Shown in pieces: positions 44,097 through 52,226 of a stretch of DNA of 64,000 bases. Where the stretch lies: contig CAZLWA010000048.1 in the NCBI GenBank assembly GCA_964563165.1, positions 1-64,000 of the forward strand, in the 5' to 3' direction. Source of the DNA: CAZLWA01 sp964563165 (GTDB lineage Bacteria > CLD3 > SB21). The notes beneath the pieces were generated by a model. That model searched no databases, was not told the DNA's origin, and worked only from the letters and a program-made list of their open reading frames with translations. The number at the start of each line of letters is the position of its first letter. The stretch's first letter is position 1. A program made the translations under genes and the position numbers.

Positions 44097-45130
44097 AACG
44101 GTAATTCCGCGTTTGCAGTTTTTCTTCTCATCAAAATTCCAATCCCCAAGCACACCGCGCTCACGATTGTGAGCGTCGGGAACCACCACATTTCCCGCAT
44201 CGACACTTCAAACGCGCCGGGCATTCCGCCTGCGGCAATGCCGAGCCCCAGCACAAGCCCCGAAGCGGTCGCGGGATACTTTGGCATTAGCCGGCCCATC
44301 GCGGTCAATATAATAGGCGTCGATGCTTGTAAACATAAAATTCCTGTCAAGAAGGCGAGACGGAATTCCTGTCCGAAAAGCAGCAAAGGCGCCGACAGAA
44401 TCAGCGATCCCATTCCTACGTACCGCCATGAAATTTTATCCGATAGAAATCCGCCGAGCAATTTACCGCTCGCCGCCGCGATCGCCATTTCGATCAAGAG
44501 ATCCGACTCGCCCGATAATATAGCCTGAAAGGTCGTCCACACGAGCGAGCGAAATGCAATCGCCGCAAGAAGAAGGATCATCACCAGATCATGTCGTTCT
44601 AGTATCGGTTCATCCCGCTTAGAATCCGCCGACGCTTCGGGCGTTTTTACGAAAAATAAAATGGTACCTGCAATCAACAGTAAGATCGTCAAATAGACGA
44701 TCGCATTAAAGCCCTGAATTGCCAAAAGCCCGCCGATGGCAAGCCCGATCACACCCGGTGCGGCAAAGAGTCCTGCGCCCGTCTGCTTTTTTTCCGGCAT
44801 CGCTATCGCCAGCGCTCCGCCGCTCACATGGAAGAGCGCGCTCGCCAGTCCCGCGCACGTCGCCGCGGCATATAAATTAACACTCGCGATCCAAAGCGCT
44901 CCCGCCATCAGGATCATAGCGCCCACCACGCTTTTGCGCGATATACTCAAAAGATCCACGGCATAACCCACCAGCGGCTGTGCGCCAAACGCGAGCGCAT
45001 TATAGATCAAGAACAATTCCGCCGCATGACGCCAGTCCTGCGCCGCATAGAATCCCAGAAGCCAGCCCGCCGATCCGTCGGACACCGCATGCGCGAGCCC
45101 GAGTAAAAGCGGAAGTCGTAATGTTTTCAT
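44093..45130 (-). CDS. MFS-type transporter (345 aa)
   Basis: An inner-membrane transporter with about ten to eleven hydrophobic helices, shorter than the usual 12-helix, 400-residue MFS protein. The N-terminal LGLAHAVSDGSAGWLLGFY and the central loop with charged SADSKRDEPILERHD between the two halves are visible, as is GGFLSDKISWRYVGMG in the second half. Substrate unknown. Its place in the hydroxyproline region could mean amino acid or peptide traffic, but coupling to the unknown 450-residue protein (ATGA overlap) is the only firm link. Confidence 0.7.
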   Translation of the reverse strand: MKTLRLPLLLGLAHAVSDGSAGWLLGFYAAQDWRHAAELFLIYNALAFGAQPLVGYAVDLLSISRKSVVGAMILMAGALWIASVNLYAAATCAGLASALFHVSGGALAIAMPEKKQTGAGLFAAPGVIGLAIGGLLAIQGFNAIVYLTILLLIAGTILFFVKTPEASADSKRDEPILERHDLVMILLLAAIAFRSLVWTTFQAILSGESDLLIEMAIAAASGKLLGGFLSDKISWRYVGMGSLILSAPLLLFGQEFRLAFLTGILCLQASTPIILTAMGRLMPKYPATASGLVLGLGIAAGGMPGAFEVSMREMWWFPTLTIVSAVCLGIGILMRRKTANAELPL

Positions 45131-45219
45131 AACGATTCCCTATTTTTTAATTTTCTTCGAATGACTGCAAAATCGATCTCATTCTTTCGTCTCCCATATT
45201 TGGAGGTACAACTGAATTG

Positions 45220-45555
45220 TCAAAAAATAAAACTCATACTTGCCGTAATTCCATTGGCAGAAAATGAGATCCAGAATGCTCTTCGCCAGGATACTTCACA
45301 CAGCATCCTGATTAGAAGCCATTCGACTAAGACAACACTGACTTCAATTATAAACAGCGACGGGAGATGATGGCCTATCGTTACCGGCGCGAAGAGATCG
45401 ATCAAGGACCAATACCCGTGCACCGCGAGCGGCTGCGTGAAGGTATTGACTAAAATGCAATATCCGGCATGCACCAGCGGACGGCGGTGAAGCCAGATCA
45501 TCCAAATCGCATACTCCACCGCGACCGTCAATCCCCACGCGATAAGTAAGGTCAT
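45220..45555 (-). CDS. Small integral membrane protein (111 aa)
   Basis: Not recognised. Three to four hydrophobic helices with MTLLIAWGLTVAVEYAIWMIWL at the start and an FIIEVSVVLVEWLLIRML helix. The ATG at 45555 with GGA four bases upstream was chosen; the frame extends upstream to 45684 only by reading the R4 repeat (NPPNPLSK). It is upstream of the MFS gene on the same strand with 89 bases between, so the three genes may be one unit. Confidence 0.6.
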   Translation of the reverse strand: MTLLIAWGLTVAVEYAIWMIWLHRRPLVHAGYCILVNTFTQPLAVHGYWSLIDLFAPVTIGHHLPSLFIIEVSVVLVEWLLIRMLCEVSWRRAFWISFSANGITASMSFIF

Positions 45556-45644
45556 ATCCACGAGTCTCCTTGTGATACGTGAATTTTCTTGGCTAAATTT
45601 TGAAATTAGAAAAAATGACGCCGGGTCTGAGTCAAGACTTTTTT

Positions 45645-46040
45645 CTACCTCCTTGGAAAGGGGGTTAGGGGGATTTTTGTGCATGCTTGCACAAATGCCT
45701 CGATCGCCTGCAACACGCTATCCGTCTTATTTCGAACTTCGCCTTCTGTAAATCGCAAAACAGTCAATCCCATCGCTTCCAGATCCCGCTGCCTTGAAAT
45801 GTCCTTTTCATATACTTCTTTAAGTCCATGACTGTAACCGTCAACCTCGATAACAATCTTCATCGCTTTGCAATAAAAATCAACTACATATTTCCCCAGT
45901 GGTTTTTGACGATTGAACTGCAGGCCGAAACATTTTCTGCCGCTCAGGTATCTCCAAAGCAGTGCTTCACCCAATGTCGAATTTTTTCTCAGCTTGCGTG
46001 AAACTTTTTTGAGATTCTTGTTATACGGTACGGTCTCCAT
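45645..46040 (-). CDS. DUF559 / Vsr-like PD-(D/E)XK nuclease
   Basis: A 131-residue DUF559 protein from the ATG at 46040 (a TTG at 46064 is possible). The endonuclease-like core is YVVDFYCKAMKIVIEVDGYSH, with the D...ExD metal residues of the very-short-patch-repair fold, then RQRDLEAMGLTVLRFTEGEV. RKLRKNSTLGEALLWRYL is the typical N-terminal helix. The last ten residues (KIPLTPFPRR) are translated from the left R4 arm. Such genes are widespread singletons of unknown role. A second, diverged copy in this window at 57681 has the same repeat association. Confidence 0.85.
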   Translation of the reverse strand: METVPYNKNLKKVSRKLRKNSTLGEALLWRYLSGRKCFGLQFNRQKPLGKYVVDFYCKAMKIVIEVDGYSHGLKEVYEKDISRQRDLEAMGLTVLRFTEGEVRNKTDSVLQAIEAFVQACTKIPLTPFPRR

Positions 46041-46094
46041 CAAGATATTTGTTTGTTCGTCCAAGTAATCCCCCTAACCCCCTTTTCAAGGGGG
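45651..46094. mobile_element. R4-bracketed DUF559 cassette (putative)
   Basis: Inverted R4 copies flank a single nuclease gene: left arm 45651-45675 (ccttggaaagggggttaggg...), right arm 46067-46094 (aatccccctaacccccttt...). The cassette begins six bases after the aldehyde dehydrogenase stop and separates it from the rest of the hydroxyproline cluster. No transposase and no clear target-site duplication are seen, so calling it mobile is inference. Confidence 0.35.
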
Positions 46095-46099
46095 AAAAG

Positions 46100-47536
46100 T
46101 CACGGCTGCATATACGTCGTCTTTACCGTTGTATAAAATTCCGCGGCGTAACGCCCCTGCTCACGGCTGCCGTAGCTGGAACCTTTTCGTCCGCCGAACG
46201 GCACGTGATAATCAATGCCCGCCGTCGGCAGATTGATCATCACCATACCTGCTTGCGCGTGCTGTTTGAAATGATGCGCCAATTTCAATGACGTCGTGCA
46301 GATTCCTGAAGTCAATCCGAACGGCGTATCGTTCGCGATTGCCAAAGCTTCGTCATAATTTTTTACGCGGATCACACTCGCGACAGGCCCGAAAATCTCT
46401 TCGCGATTAATTTTCATTTGCGCATGCGTCTCAGTGAATAGCGCAGGCGCCATATAAAATCCTTCTTTATCGCGTTTTAATCGTTCGCCGCCGAAAACTA
46501 ATTTTGCATTCTCTTTTTTCCCGATCTCGATATATTCGAGATTCTTTGAAAGCTGATCCTGATCGACCACCGGCCCGATATCCGTTCCTTTTGCAAGCGC
46601 ATCGTCAATTCTAAGAACTTTTAATTTTTCAACAACCGCTTTAACAAAATGATCGTGAATGCCTTCCGTTACAATTAGCCGGCTCGATGCCGTGCAGCGC
46701 TGGCCGGTCTGGAAGAAAGCGCCTTGTACCGCACAATTCACCGCGACTTCCAGATCCGCGTCATCTACGATCACCAGCGGATTTTTTCCTCCCATTTCCA
46801 ATTGGACTTTTCCCATACGTTGCGCGCATTGGGCGGCAATTTTCCTTCCGACCTCGACACTGCCCGTAAAGCTTACTCCGGCAATGTCCGCATGATTGAC
46901 CATCGCCTGTCCGGCCGTTTCTCCCCGGCCCATGACCAAATTGAATATCCCTTTCGGCAAACCCGATCGGGAAATAATCTCGGCCAGCGCCCAGGCGCAT
47001 CCCGGAGCAAGTTCCGCCGGTTTCAAGATCACCGCATTCCCGAACGCCAAAGCCGGTGCCGTTTTCCAGGCAGGTATCGCCATCGGAAAATTCCATGGGG
47101 TCAGGAGCCCGACCACACCGATGGGTTCGCGTACGACATCCACAATAACATTGGGACGGACGGACGGCTGATAATCGCCGGAATTGCGCAGCGCTTCGCC
47201 CGCAAAAAATTTAAAGATATTTCCCGCGCGGTTAACTTCCCCGATCCCCTCGGGCAAAGTTTTTCCTTCTTCCCGGGAAAGCAATTTTCCTAATTCATCC
47301 TGCCGTGCCAGAATTTCCGTTCCGATAAAATCCAAAATATTGAATCGCTGCTGCGGGGTGCTCTGCGCCCAACCCGGAAATGCGGACCGGGCGGACTTCA
47401 CCGCCGTGTCGACATGCGATGCATTGCCTTCGGCATACTCGCCGACCACATCGTGAATATCCGAAGGATTGATATCCGGCTGCACAGCCGAACCGTCAAT
47501 CCATTCCCCGTTGATGAATAATTTTTTTGTTTCCAT
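46100..47536 (-). CDS. Aldehyde dehydrogenase, probable 2-oxoglutarate semialdehyde dehydrogenase
   Basis: A 478-residue NAD(P)-dependent ALDH. TPWNFPMAIPAWKTAPALAFGN, FTGSVEVGRKIA, the general-base Glu in LEMGGKNP and the nucleophile Cys in TGQRCTASS are intact. AAGGGA five bases before the ATG at 47536 sets the start. In the hydroxyproline pathway the last step oxidises 2-oxoglutarate semialdehyde to 2-oxoglutarate. The DapA-type deaminase just upstream produces this semialdehyde, so that role is the best fit; the sequence alone does not prove substrate. Confidence 0.88.
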   Translation of the reverse strand: METKKLFINGEWIDGSAVQPDINPSDIHDVVGEYAEGNASHVDTAVKSARSAFPGWAQSTPQQRFNILDFIGTEILARQDELGKLLSREEGKTLPEGIGEVNRAGNIFKFFAGEALRNSGDYQPSVRPNVIVDVVREPIGVVGLLTPWNFPMAIPAWKTAPALAFGNAVILKPAELAPGCAWALAEIISRSGLPKGIFNLVMGRGETAGQAMVNHADIAGVSFTGSVEVGRKIAAQCAQRMGKVQLEMGGKNPLVIVDDADLEVAVNCAVQGAFFQTGQRCTASSRLIVTEGIHDHFVKAVVEKLKVLRIDDALAKGTDIGPVVDQDQLSKNLEYIEIGKKENAKLVFGGERLKRDKEGFYMAPALFTETHAQMKINREEIFGPVASVIRVKNYDEALAIANDTPFGLTSGICTTSLKLAHHFKQHAQAGMVMINLPTAGIDYHVPFGGRKGSSYGSREQGRYAAEFYTTVKTTYMQP

Positions 47537-47623
47537 TCGAATCCCTTCATGGTTTTGCAACGACCACCCCGCCCTCCTCAGGTCTGGCGCAGGACACCCC
47601 TCCTTGACAGGAGGAGAATATTA

Positions 47624-48520
47624 CTATAGTACAGGCCTGGTCGCCAAAGCTTTTTTCACAATTTCTTCAACTTGTTTTCTTTCCTCGCCGATCAACGGCA
47701 GACGCGGCGCGCGCACCGTTTCCGAACCCACGCCCACCAGGGCTTCCACGAGTTTAATATTTTGCACGAACTTAATGGATACATCCAAATGCAGCAGCGG
47801 CATGAACCAGCGATACAGTTTCACCGCTTCCTCAGTTCGATTGGTTTTCACCAATTGATACAAGGCAACCGTTTCTTTCGGAAAAGCGCACACCAAACCC
47901 GCGAGCCAACCCGACGCGCCAAGAATTAAACTTTCCATCGCCAGATCGTCAACACCGGAAAAAATCTGATAACGATTACCGACCTGATTGATAATGTCGG
48001 TCAAGCGCCGGATATTGTCCGAGGATTCCTTGATAGCAACAAATTTCGGCTCATCGGCTAATTCCGCAAACATATCCGGCGTAATATCCACGCGATACGC
48101 GACCGGATTATTGTAGATCATGATAGGCCGATCCGTCGCCGCAGCCACCGCCCGCAGATGCGCGATCGTTTCACGCCGGTCAGAAACGTATTGCATCCCG
48201 GGCAGAACCATAAAACCGTCCGCGCCCAACTTCGCAGCGTTTTCAGTAAATTTACATGCGCCGGCCGTGGTCGTTTCCGCCACGCAGGACAAGACCGGAA
48301 CTTTTCCTTTCGCAGCGCCGACCGCGGTTTTCAGCACATCCAATTTTTCTTCGGCCGTCAGCGTCCCGTTCTCTCCGAGCGAACCCAGCATGACTAATCC
48401 GTTTACGCCGGCATCCAATTGAAATTGGATATGCTTCTCGATCGCCGGAAAATCGATCGAGTAATCTTTTTTGAATTTCGTCGTCAACGCGGGAAAGATC
48501 CCGCTCCAATTTGTTTTCAT
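47624..48520 (-). CDS. DapA-family lyase, probable 1-pyrroline-4-hydroxy-2-carboxylate deaminase
   Basis: A 298-residue class I aldolase-fold enzyme from the ATG at 48520 (AAGGA seven bases upstream); the in-frame upstream part to 48646 is R4 repeat. GSLGENGTLTAEEK, the conserved Tyr in IMIYNNPVAY and the Schiff-base Lys in FVAIKESS are present. Dihydrodipicolinate synthase is one possibility, but its location directly before the aldehyde dehydrogenase and beside hydroxyproline enzymes points to the deaminase that gives 2-oxoglutarate semialdehyde. Confidence 0.85.
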   Translation of the reverse strand: MKTNWSGIFPALTTKFKKDYSIDFPAIEKHIQFQLDAGVNGLVMLGSLGENGTLTAEEKLDVLKTAVGAAKGKVPVLSCVAETTTAGACKFTENAAKLGADGFMVLPGMQYVSDRRETIAHLRAVAAATDRPIMIYNNPVAYRVDITPDMFAELADEPKFVAIKESSDNIRRLTDIINQVGNRYQIFSGVDDLAMESLILGASGWLAGLVCAFPKETVALYQLVKTNRTEEAVKLYRWFMPLLHLDVSIKFVQNIKLVEALVGVGSETVRAPRLPLIGEERKQVEEIVKKALATRPVL

Positions 48521-48550
48521 TTTCAAATCCTTTTGTGTTATGCGCGCATA

Positions 48551-48700
48551 GAATCCCCCGCCGGAGCCTGCCCTGAGCAGGTCCTTCGTTTCGCTCAGGA
48601 TAAACTTCGGAGCGCCCCCTTTAATCCCCCCCGCCGGAGCCTGCACTGAGCATCGCGAAGTGGCGCCCCCCTTTATTAAAGGGGGGTTCGGGGGGATTAA
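48551..48700. repeat. R4 repeat block
   Basis: About 150 bases with two units: aatcccccgccggagcctgc...ctgagcaggtccttcg and tgcactgagcatcgcgaagtgg, then the hairpin cccccctttattaaaggggg and ttcggggggatt. It forms the 3' flank of the DinB-family gene, whose last codons abut it, and the upstream flank of the deaminase. Confidence 0.8.
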
Positions 48701-49269
48701 GTCTTCGGAAAATCCATCATCTCATACATCCGTTTTGCCTGAAGGATGTGCCGCCGTTCATGCGCCATCATGATCGAAAAACTTTCGCCCAAACTGATCC
48801 GGATCAGTTTACTCAGGGGAGATGTGAGTTTGATTTCCGCGAGGTCAAGACCGTTCGCGCGTTTCATGAGTGCCAGCAATTGCCGCTGATGTTCGGCAAA
48901 ATCGTTCAGTACAATTTTCCCTTCCGTACGATTCGACGGCTGAAAACTTTTCGGCGCTTTGAATTTGAAAAATCCGTCCGGCTTGACAAATAACATATAG
49001 AATTTTCCCATCCAACTGGCGCGATACGGTTTTTCATCTGTTGCTTGTTTGGCCGCCGGTTCGTCCATAGCCCTTTTGATCCCGGTAAAATATTGCTGGT
49101 CGGTTACGATCACGTGGTCGAGGCACTGCGCAATGCTCCACGTATGTTCGTTCGGTTTCCAATTTAATTGCGTGTCGCTGAGCGTAGAAAAAAATGTTGT
49201 GATTTCCTCCAACACCGCTTCCGCCTCTTTGGTCAGTTGATTCAGATGCGAACTAGACAGCTCTGCCAT
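48697..49269 (-). CDS. DinB/YfiT-family protein
   Basis: A 190-residue four-helix-bundle protein of the DinB_2 type, not related to DNA polymerase IV. WSIAQCLDHVIVTDQQY holds the first metal-binding His, and MMAHERRHILQAKRM holds the last pair. Family members bind Ni, Zn or Fe and act in thiol-related detoxification in some bacteria, but most are uncharacterised. It stands alone, between R4 repeats and the parA gene. Confidence 0.83.
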   Translation of the reverse strand: MAELSSSHLNQLTKEAEAVLEEITTFFSTLSDTQLNWKPNEHTWSIAQCLDHVIVTDQQYFTGIKRAMDEPAAKQATDEKPYRASWMGKFYMLFVKPDGFFKFKAPKSFQPSNRTEGKIVLNDFAEHQRQLLALMKRANGLDLAEIKLTSPLSKLIRISLGESFSIMMAHERRHILQAKRMYEMMDFPKT

Positions 49270-49311
49270 ATCCTTTGACTATTTCATAATTGATAAAATA
49301 AAATTGCACGG

Positions 49312-50085
49312 CTACCGTGATTCATGCGCATGCGCGGAACGGCTTTCCTTTTTTATTTGTTTTTTGATTTCGTTCCATAAATTAACGTACGATTCTGCCG
49401 CGTGGGAGCGCGTATCGTAGGACAAGAGCGGCGCGCGCCGCACGCCCATCTTTTCAATGTCCGAAGCGTACGGGATATAGGTTTTCAGGAAATTGTTGTC
49501 GTGCTTGGTAAACTCTTCGATCGTATCCCGGTGAATATCTTTCCGCATATCCACCATCGTAAAGAACGCCAGGATCCGCTCGGGTTTCAATCCGTGCTTT
49601 TCAAAGAATTTGATCACCATCGTATAGCTGCGGATGGATAATACGGTGGGAATCATCGGCATTAAAATATAATCCGCCGCATTAAAAATATTTTCCGCGA
49701 GCATGGACAGGGCCGGGGGCGAATCGATAAAAATCATATCAAATTCCTTTTCCATCGGCTCCAGCAAACGCACCAGCTCCGTCTTTTTCATCCCGTCCAG
49801 TATGACATCCAGTTTTCTTCCTGAAAAATCTGCCGGCAACACCTTCAAGCCCTCGTACGTCGTAATGCGGATGTGGTCTGCCAGGTCGTCTTTGCCTTTG
49901 ATCACGTCTTTGATCTTGCCGTCATCTTTCGGCAAGACCTGATAATAATACGTCGCCGAGGCCTGCGGATCGAGGTCCCACAAGAGCGTGGTTTTGCCAT
50001 CACGGGAAGCTAAAAACGAAAGATTTACGGCGGACGCGGTTTTACCGACGCCGCCTTTCAGATTATAAATGGCGAACGTGATCAT
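49312..50085 (-). CDS. ParA/MinD-family ATPase
   Basis: A 257-residue deviant-Walker ATPase. YNLKGGVGKTASAVNLSFLA is the A-motif with the signature Lys, LLWDLDPQAS the A' motif and IFIDSPPALS Walker B. The start is the ATG at 50085, at the conserved MITFAIYNLKGG; a longer frame to 50232 lacks homology. No parB or par-site follows, so it is an orphan of the chromosome-type or cargo-positioning class. The C-terminus is polar and His/Arg-rich (SRSAHAHESR). Confidence 0.88.
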   Translation of the reverse strand: MITFAIYNLKGGVGKTASAVNLSFLASRDGKTTLLWDLDPQASATYYYQVLPKDDGKIKDVIKGKDDLADHIRITTYEGLKVLPADFSGRKLDVILDGMKKTELVRLLEPMEKEFDMIFIDSPPALSMLAENIFNAADYILMPMIPTVLSIRSYTMVIKFFEKHGLKPERILAFFTMVDMRKDIHRDTIEEFTKHDNNFLKTYIPYASDIEKMGVRRAPLLSYDTRSHAAESYVNLWNEIKKQIKKESRSAHAHESR

Positions 50086-50268
50086 GATGAAAAATCCGGT
50101 TTGGAAATACGGAGACAACTTAGGAATATATTTTCCGGAAGGAAAGAAATTTTTTAAGACACTGGCCGCAACGAGTGCGAAGGATTGATGTGATAAAAAT
50201 ACAAACGTTCTTTTTCGAACGTGCTTCAACAAGTCTTCGCGCGTTTGCTTCCGCGGTTTATGAAAAAT

Positions 50269-50685
50269 CTAGCCTTCTTTATATACAGCGCAGCCCGCCA
50301 GAGCGCCGGCAATGATCGCGATGTATCCGCCGAGGGCCGAAACAGCAATGAGATTCAGAGGATAAATTCCGAGAAATACGTACGATGAATGAACCAGGGT
50401 CATCACAAACCATATTGCTGCTCCGGCGATGATCGCCGTTTTCGGACCGGCGCCGTAGCGCGGGCGTATCGAAGCATACAGCCACACCAGCGCAATGCCG
50501 GCAAGAAAATCCGTCGTGATCCATCCGGCGGCCGATCCCCCTTCGGATGTCATGGTCGTAAGATTCAATGCCTTCGTGGCCACCGCCCATTGTTCGCCGA
50601 GCAGCGGCACATTAACGATAAAATCGATCACGTTCATTACGAGGCCGGCGAGCAGACCTCCAATGATAATTTTCGCTCTGTTCAT
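50269..50685 (-). CDS. Four-helix membrane protein of unknown function
   Basis: The 138 residues hold four hydrophobic helices (about 8-26, 56-75, 85-105 and 108-132) with a GGSAAGW loop. I do not recognise a named family. GGAGG five bases before the ATG at 50685 fixes the start against an ATG 12 bases upstream. It has no obvious functional neighbour. Confidence 0.6.
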   Translation of the reverse strand: MNRAKIIIGGLLAGLVMNVIDFIVNVPLLGEQWAVATKALNLTTMTSEGGSAAGWITTDFLAGIALVWLYASIRPRYGAGPKTAIIAGAAIWFVMTLVHSSYVFLGIYPLNLIAVSALGGYIAIIAGALAGCAVYKEG

Positions 50686-50853
50686 GTTTTCCTCCATGTT
50701 GGGTTTAGAGTTCTATTACAATTTCTCCGTTCCGCAAATCAAAATCAAGTGTTATTCAATTTCCTTCCGAATAGACCTGAGGGGTACCCGCCTCGTCTTG
50801 TCAGAGGTTGATTTTGATATCAAATGTCGTAATATTTTACTTGGAGGCCCTTG

Positions 50854-51984
50854 ATGTTGCGCCAAGGTATTTTCTTAGCAGTGACCGTTGTATCAATCTT
50901 TGCGGGATGCCGCAGGGACGATCTCAATACCGTTACTGACGGGCCGGTGAATTTCCTGACTACCGATAATCTTAACGGTGAAGAGGATGATCCCGCGGTG
51001 GCTGTGGATTCTCAGGGGACCATTCATGTCGTCTGGTTCTCTGATCGCGACGGAACGAATGACCTCTATACGGTTCATTCGACCGCGATCAATCCGGACA
51101 TCGGACAGATCACCTGGTCAACTCCTGTTCAAATTACTCATAACGATACGGCTCAATTTCCTCCTCCTTCTCATGGCGACTATTTCCCTTCTCTGATCAT
51201 AGATGAAACAGGCACGTTTCATTTGGCGTGGCATCGGGTAAACCAAATATCCGCTTCGCACATTCTCTATATGAAAAGCGACGGAACGACGGCGGGATGG
51301 GCGGCGGCGACTCTGGACAGTATTACGAGCGGCCTCAATTACGATCGCTTTCCCGGCCTCGTGAATTTTTCGAGCGGCGACCTTCGGGTCCATTTCAATT
51401 CGAGCACGCGGACAACGCCCGGCAAGAATTCCATTTACGTCTCCCAATCGGCAGATAACGGCGTTACGTGGGGAGCGCCGGCAGAAGTCCCTTCGCTGAA
51501 TGCACCTTCAGAGCAATCTGCTTTTCCTGACGTAGTCAAGTTGCCAAACGGATCCTTTGTCGCGGCGTTCGTGCGCTGGAAATTGGAACCGTCATCCGAT
51601 TTATTCGATGAGACGTCCGATATTTTTTATGCCGCATCCCCGGATGGAAATAATTGGATCGTAGATCAGGTAACCAACGATCCCGTGGACGTCGTCAATG
51701 ATCTGGCACCGGCGGTCTTTTTTGATCATGCGGACAGCGTGCACCTGGCATGGACGACGATCCGCTTCGGCGATATCTCAGGCGATATCGTTCAGACAAA
51801 GGCGAGTGACAGGGCTTTTTATCCGAATCGCGCCACGCTGCTTTCGTCCGAAGTAGGAACACCGGATCATTCTGCTAAGATCATCCCCATGACGCTGAGC
51901 GGGCATCAAGTTTACTTACAGATCTGGGTTCGCATACCTTCACTCCACAACCAGGTTGTGTACAGAATTTTGACAAGCTTGTAG
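50854..51984 (+). CDS. Lipoprotein with BNR/sialidase-like propeller
   Basis: A 376-residue surface or periplasmic lipoprotein. A signal peptide ends in the lipobox FAGC, with Cys near residue 22. The mature part has repeated blades with D-x-x-G-T-x-H-V/L-x-W patterns (DSQGTIHVVWFSD, DETGTFHLAWHRV, HADSVHLAWTTI) and one SADNGVTWGAP Asp-box-like turn. It is therefore a beta-propeller, possibly carbohydrate-binding; the catalytic residues of a sialidase are not visible. GGAGG six bases before the ATG at 50854 sets the start. Confidence 0.72.
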   Translation: MLRQGIFLAVTVVSIFAGCRRDDLNTVTDGPVNFLTTDNLNGEEDDPAVAVDSQGTIHVVWFSDRDGTNDLYTVHSTAINPDIGQITWSTPVQITHNDTAQFPPPSHGDYFPSLIIDETGTFHLAWHRVNQISASHILYMKSDGTTAGWAAATLDSITSGLNYDRFPGLVNFSSGDLRVHFNSSTRTTPGKNSIYVSQSADNGVTWGAPAEVPSLNAPSEQSAFPDVVKLPNGSFVAAFVRWKLEPSSDLFDETSDIFYAASPDGNNWIVDQVTNDPVDVVNDLAPAVFFDHADSVHLAWTTIRFGDISGDIVQTKASDRAFYPNRATLLSSEVGTPDHSAKIIPMTLSGHQVYLQIWVRIPSLHNQVVYRILTSL

Positions 51985-51995
51985 TATTATTAATA

Positions 51996-52036
51996 ACCAC
52001 GAAGACACAAAGTTCTTTGTGTCTCTGCGCCCTTGT
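51996..52036. repeat. R2 inverted repeat, short spacer
   Basis: ccacgaagacacaaag meets the inverted ctttgtgtctctgcgccctt(gtg) with almost no spacer, giving a strong hairpin about 12 bases after the lipoprotein stop. It could act as a terminator stem but lacks a T-run. Confidence 0.7.
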
Positions 52037-52171
52037 GATAAAGTTTCCTTCGAAGAACAGGAATTAATAAATGGATCTCCCCGCGCCGGAACGTGCGTGG
52101 AGCCCTTCGGCAGAAGGGTGCCATCTTTTAAACTCCGCACTATCCTCGATCACCGTTCCGGCATAAGAAAA

Positions 52172-52205
52172 AAAAAGCCATGTCGCATAAACGACATGGC
52201 TTTTT
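52172..52205 (-). terminator. Rho-independent terminator, bidirectional
   Basis: AAAAAGCCATGTCG and CGACATGGCTTTTT form a perfect 14-bp stem with loop CATAAA. On the minus strand it lies 22 bases after the TonB receptor stop and ends in a T-run; on the plus strand it could also stop the lipoprotein transcript. Confidence 0.9.
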
Positions 52206-52226
52206 GATCTCTAAGCGAGGAACGGA

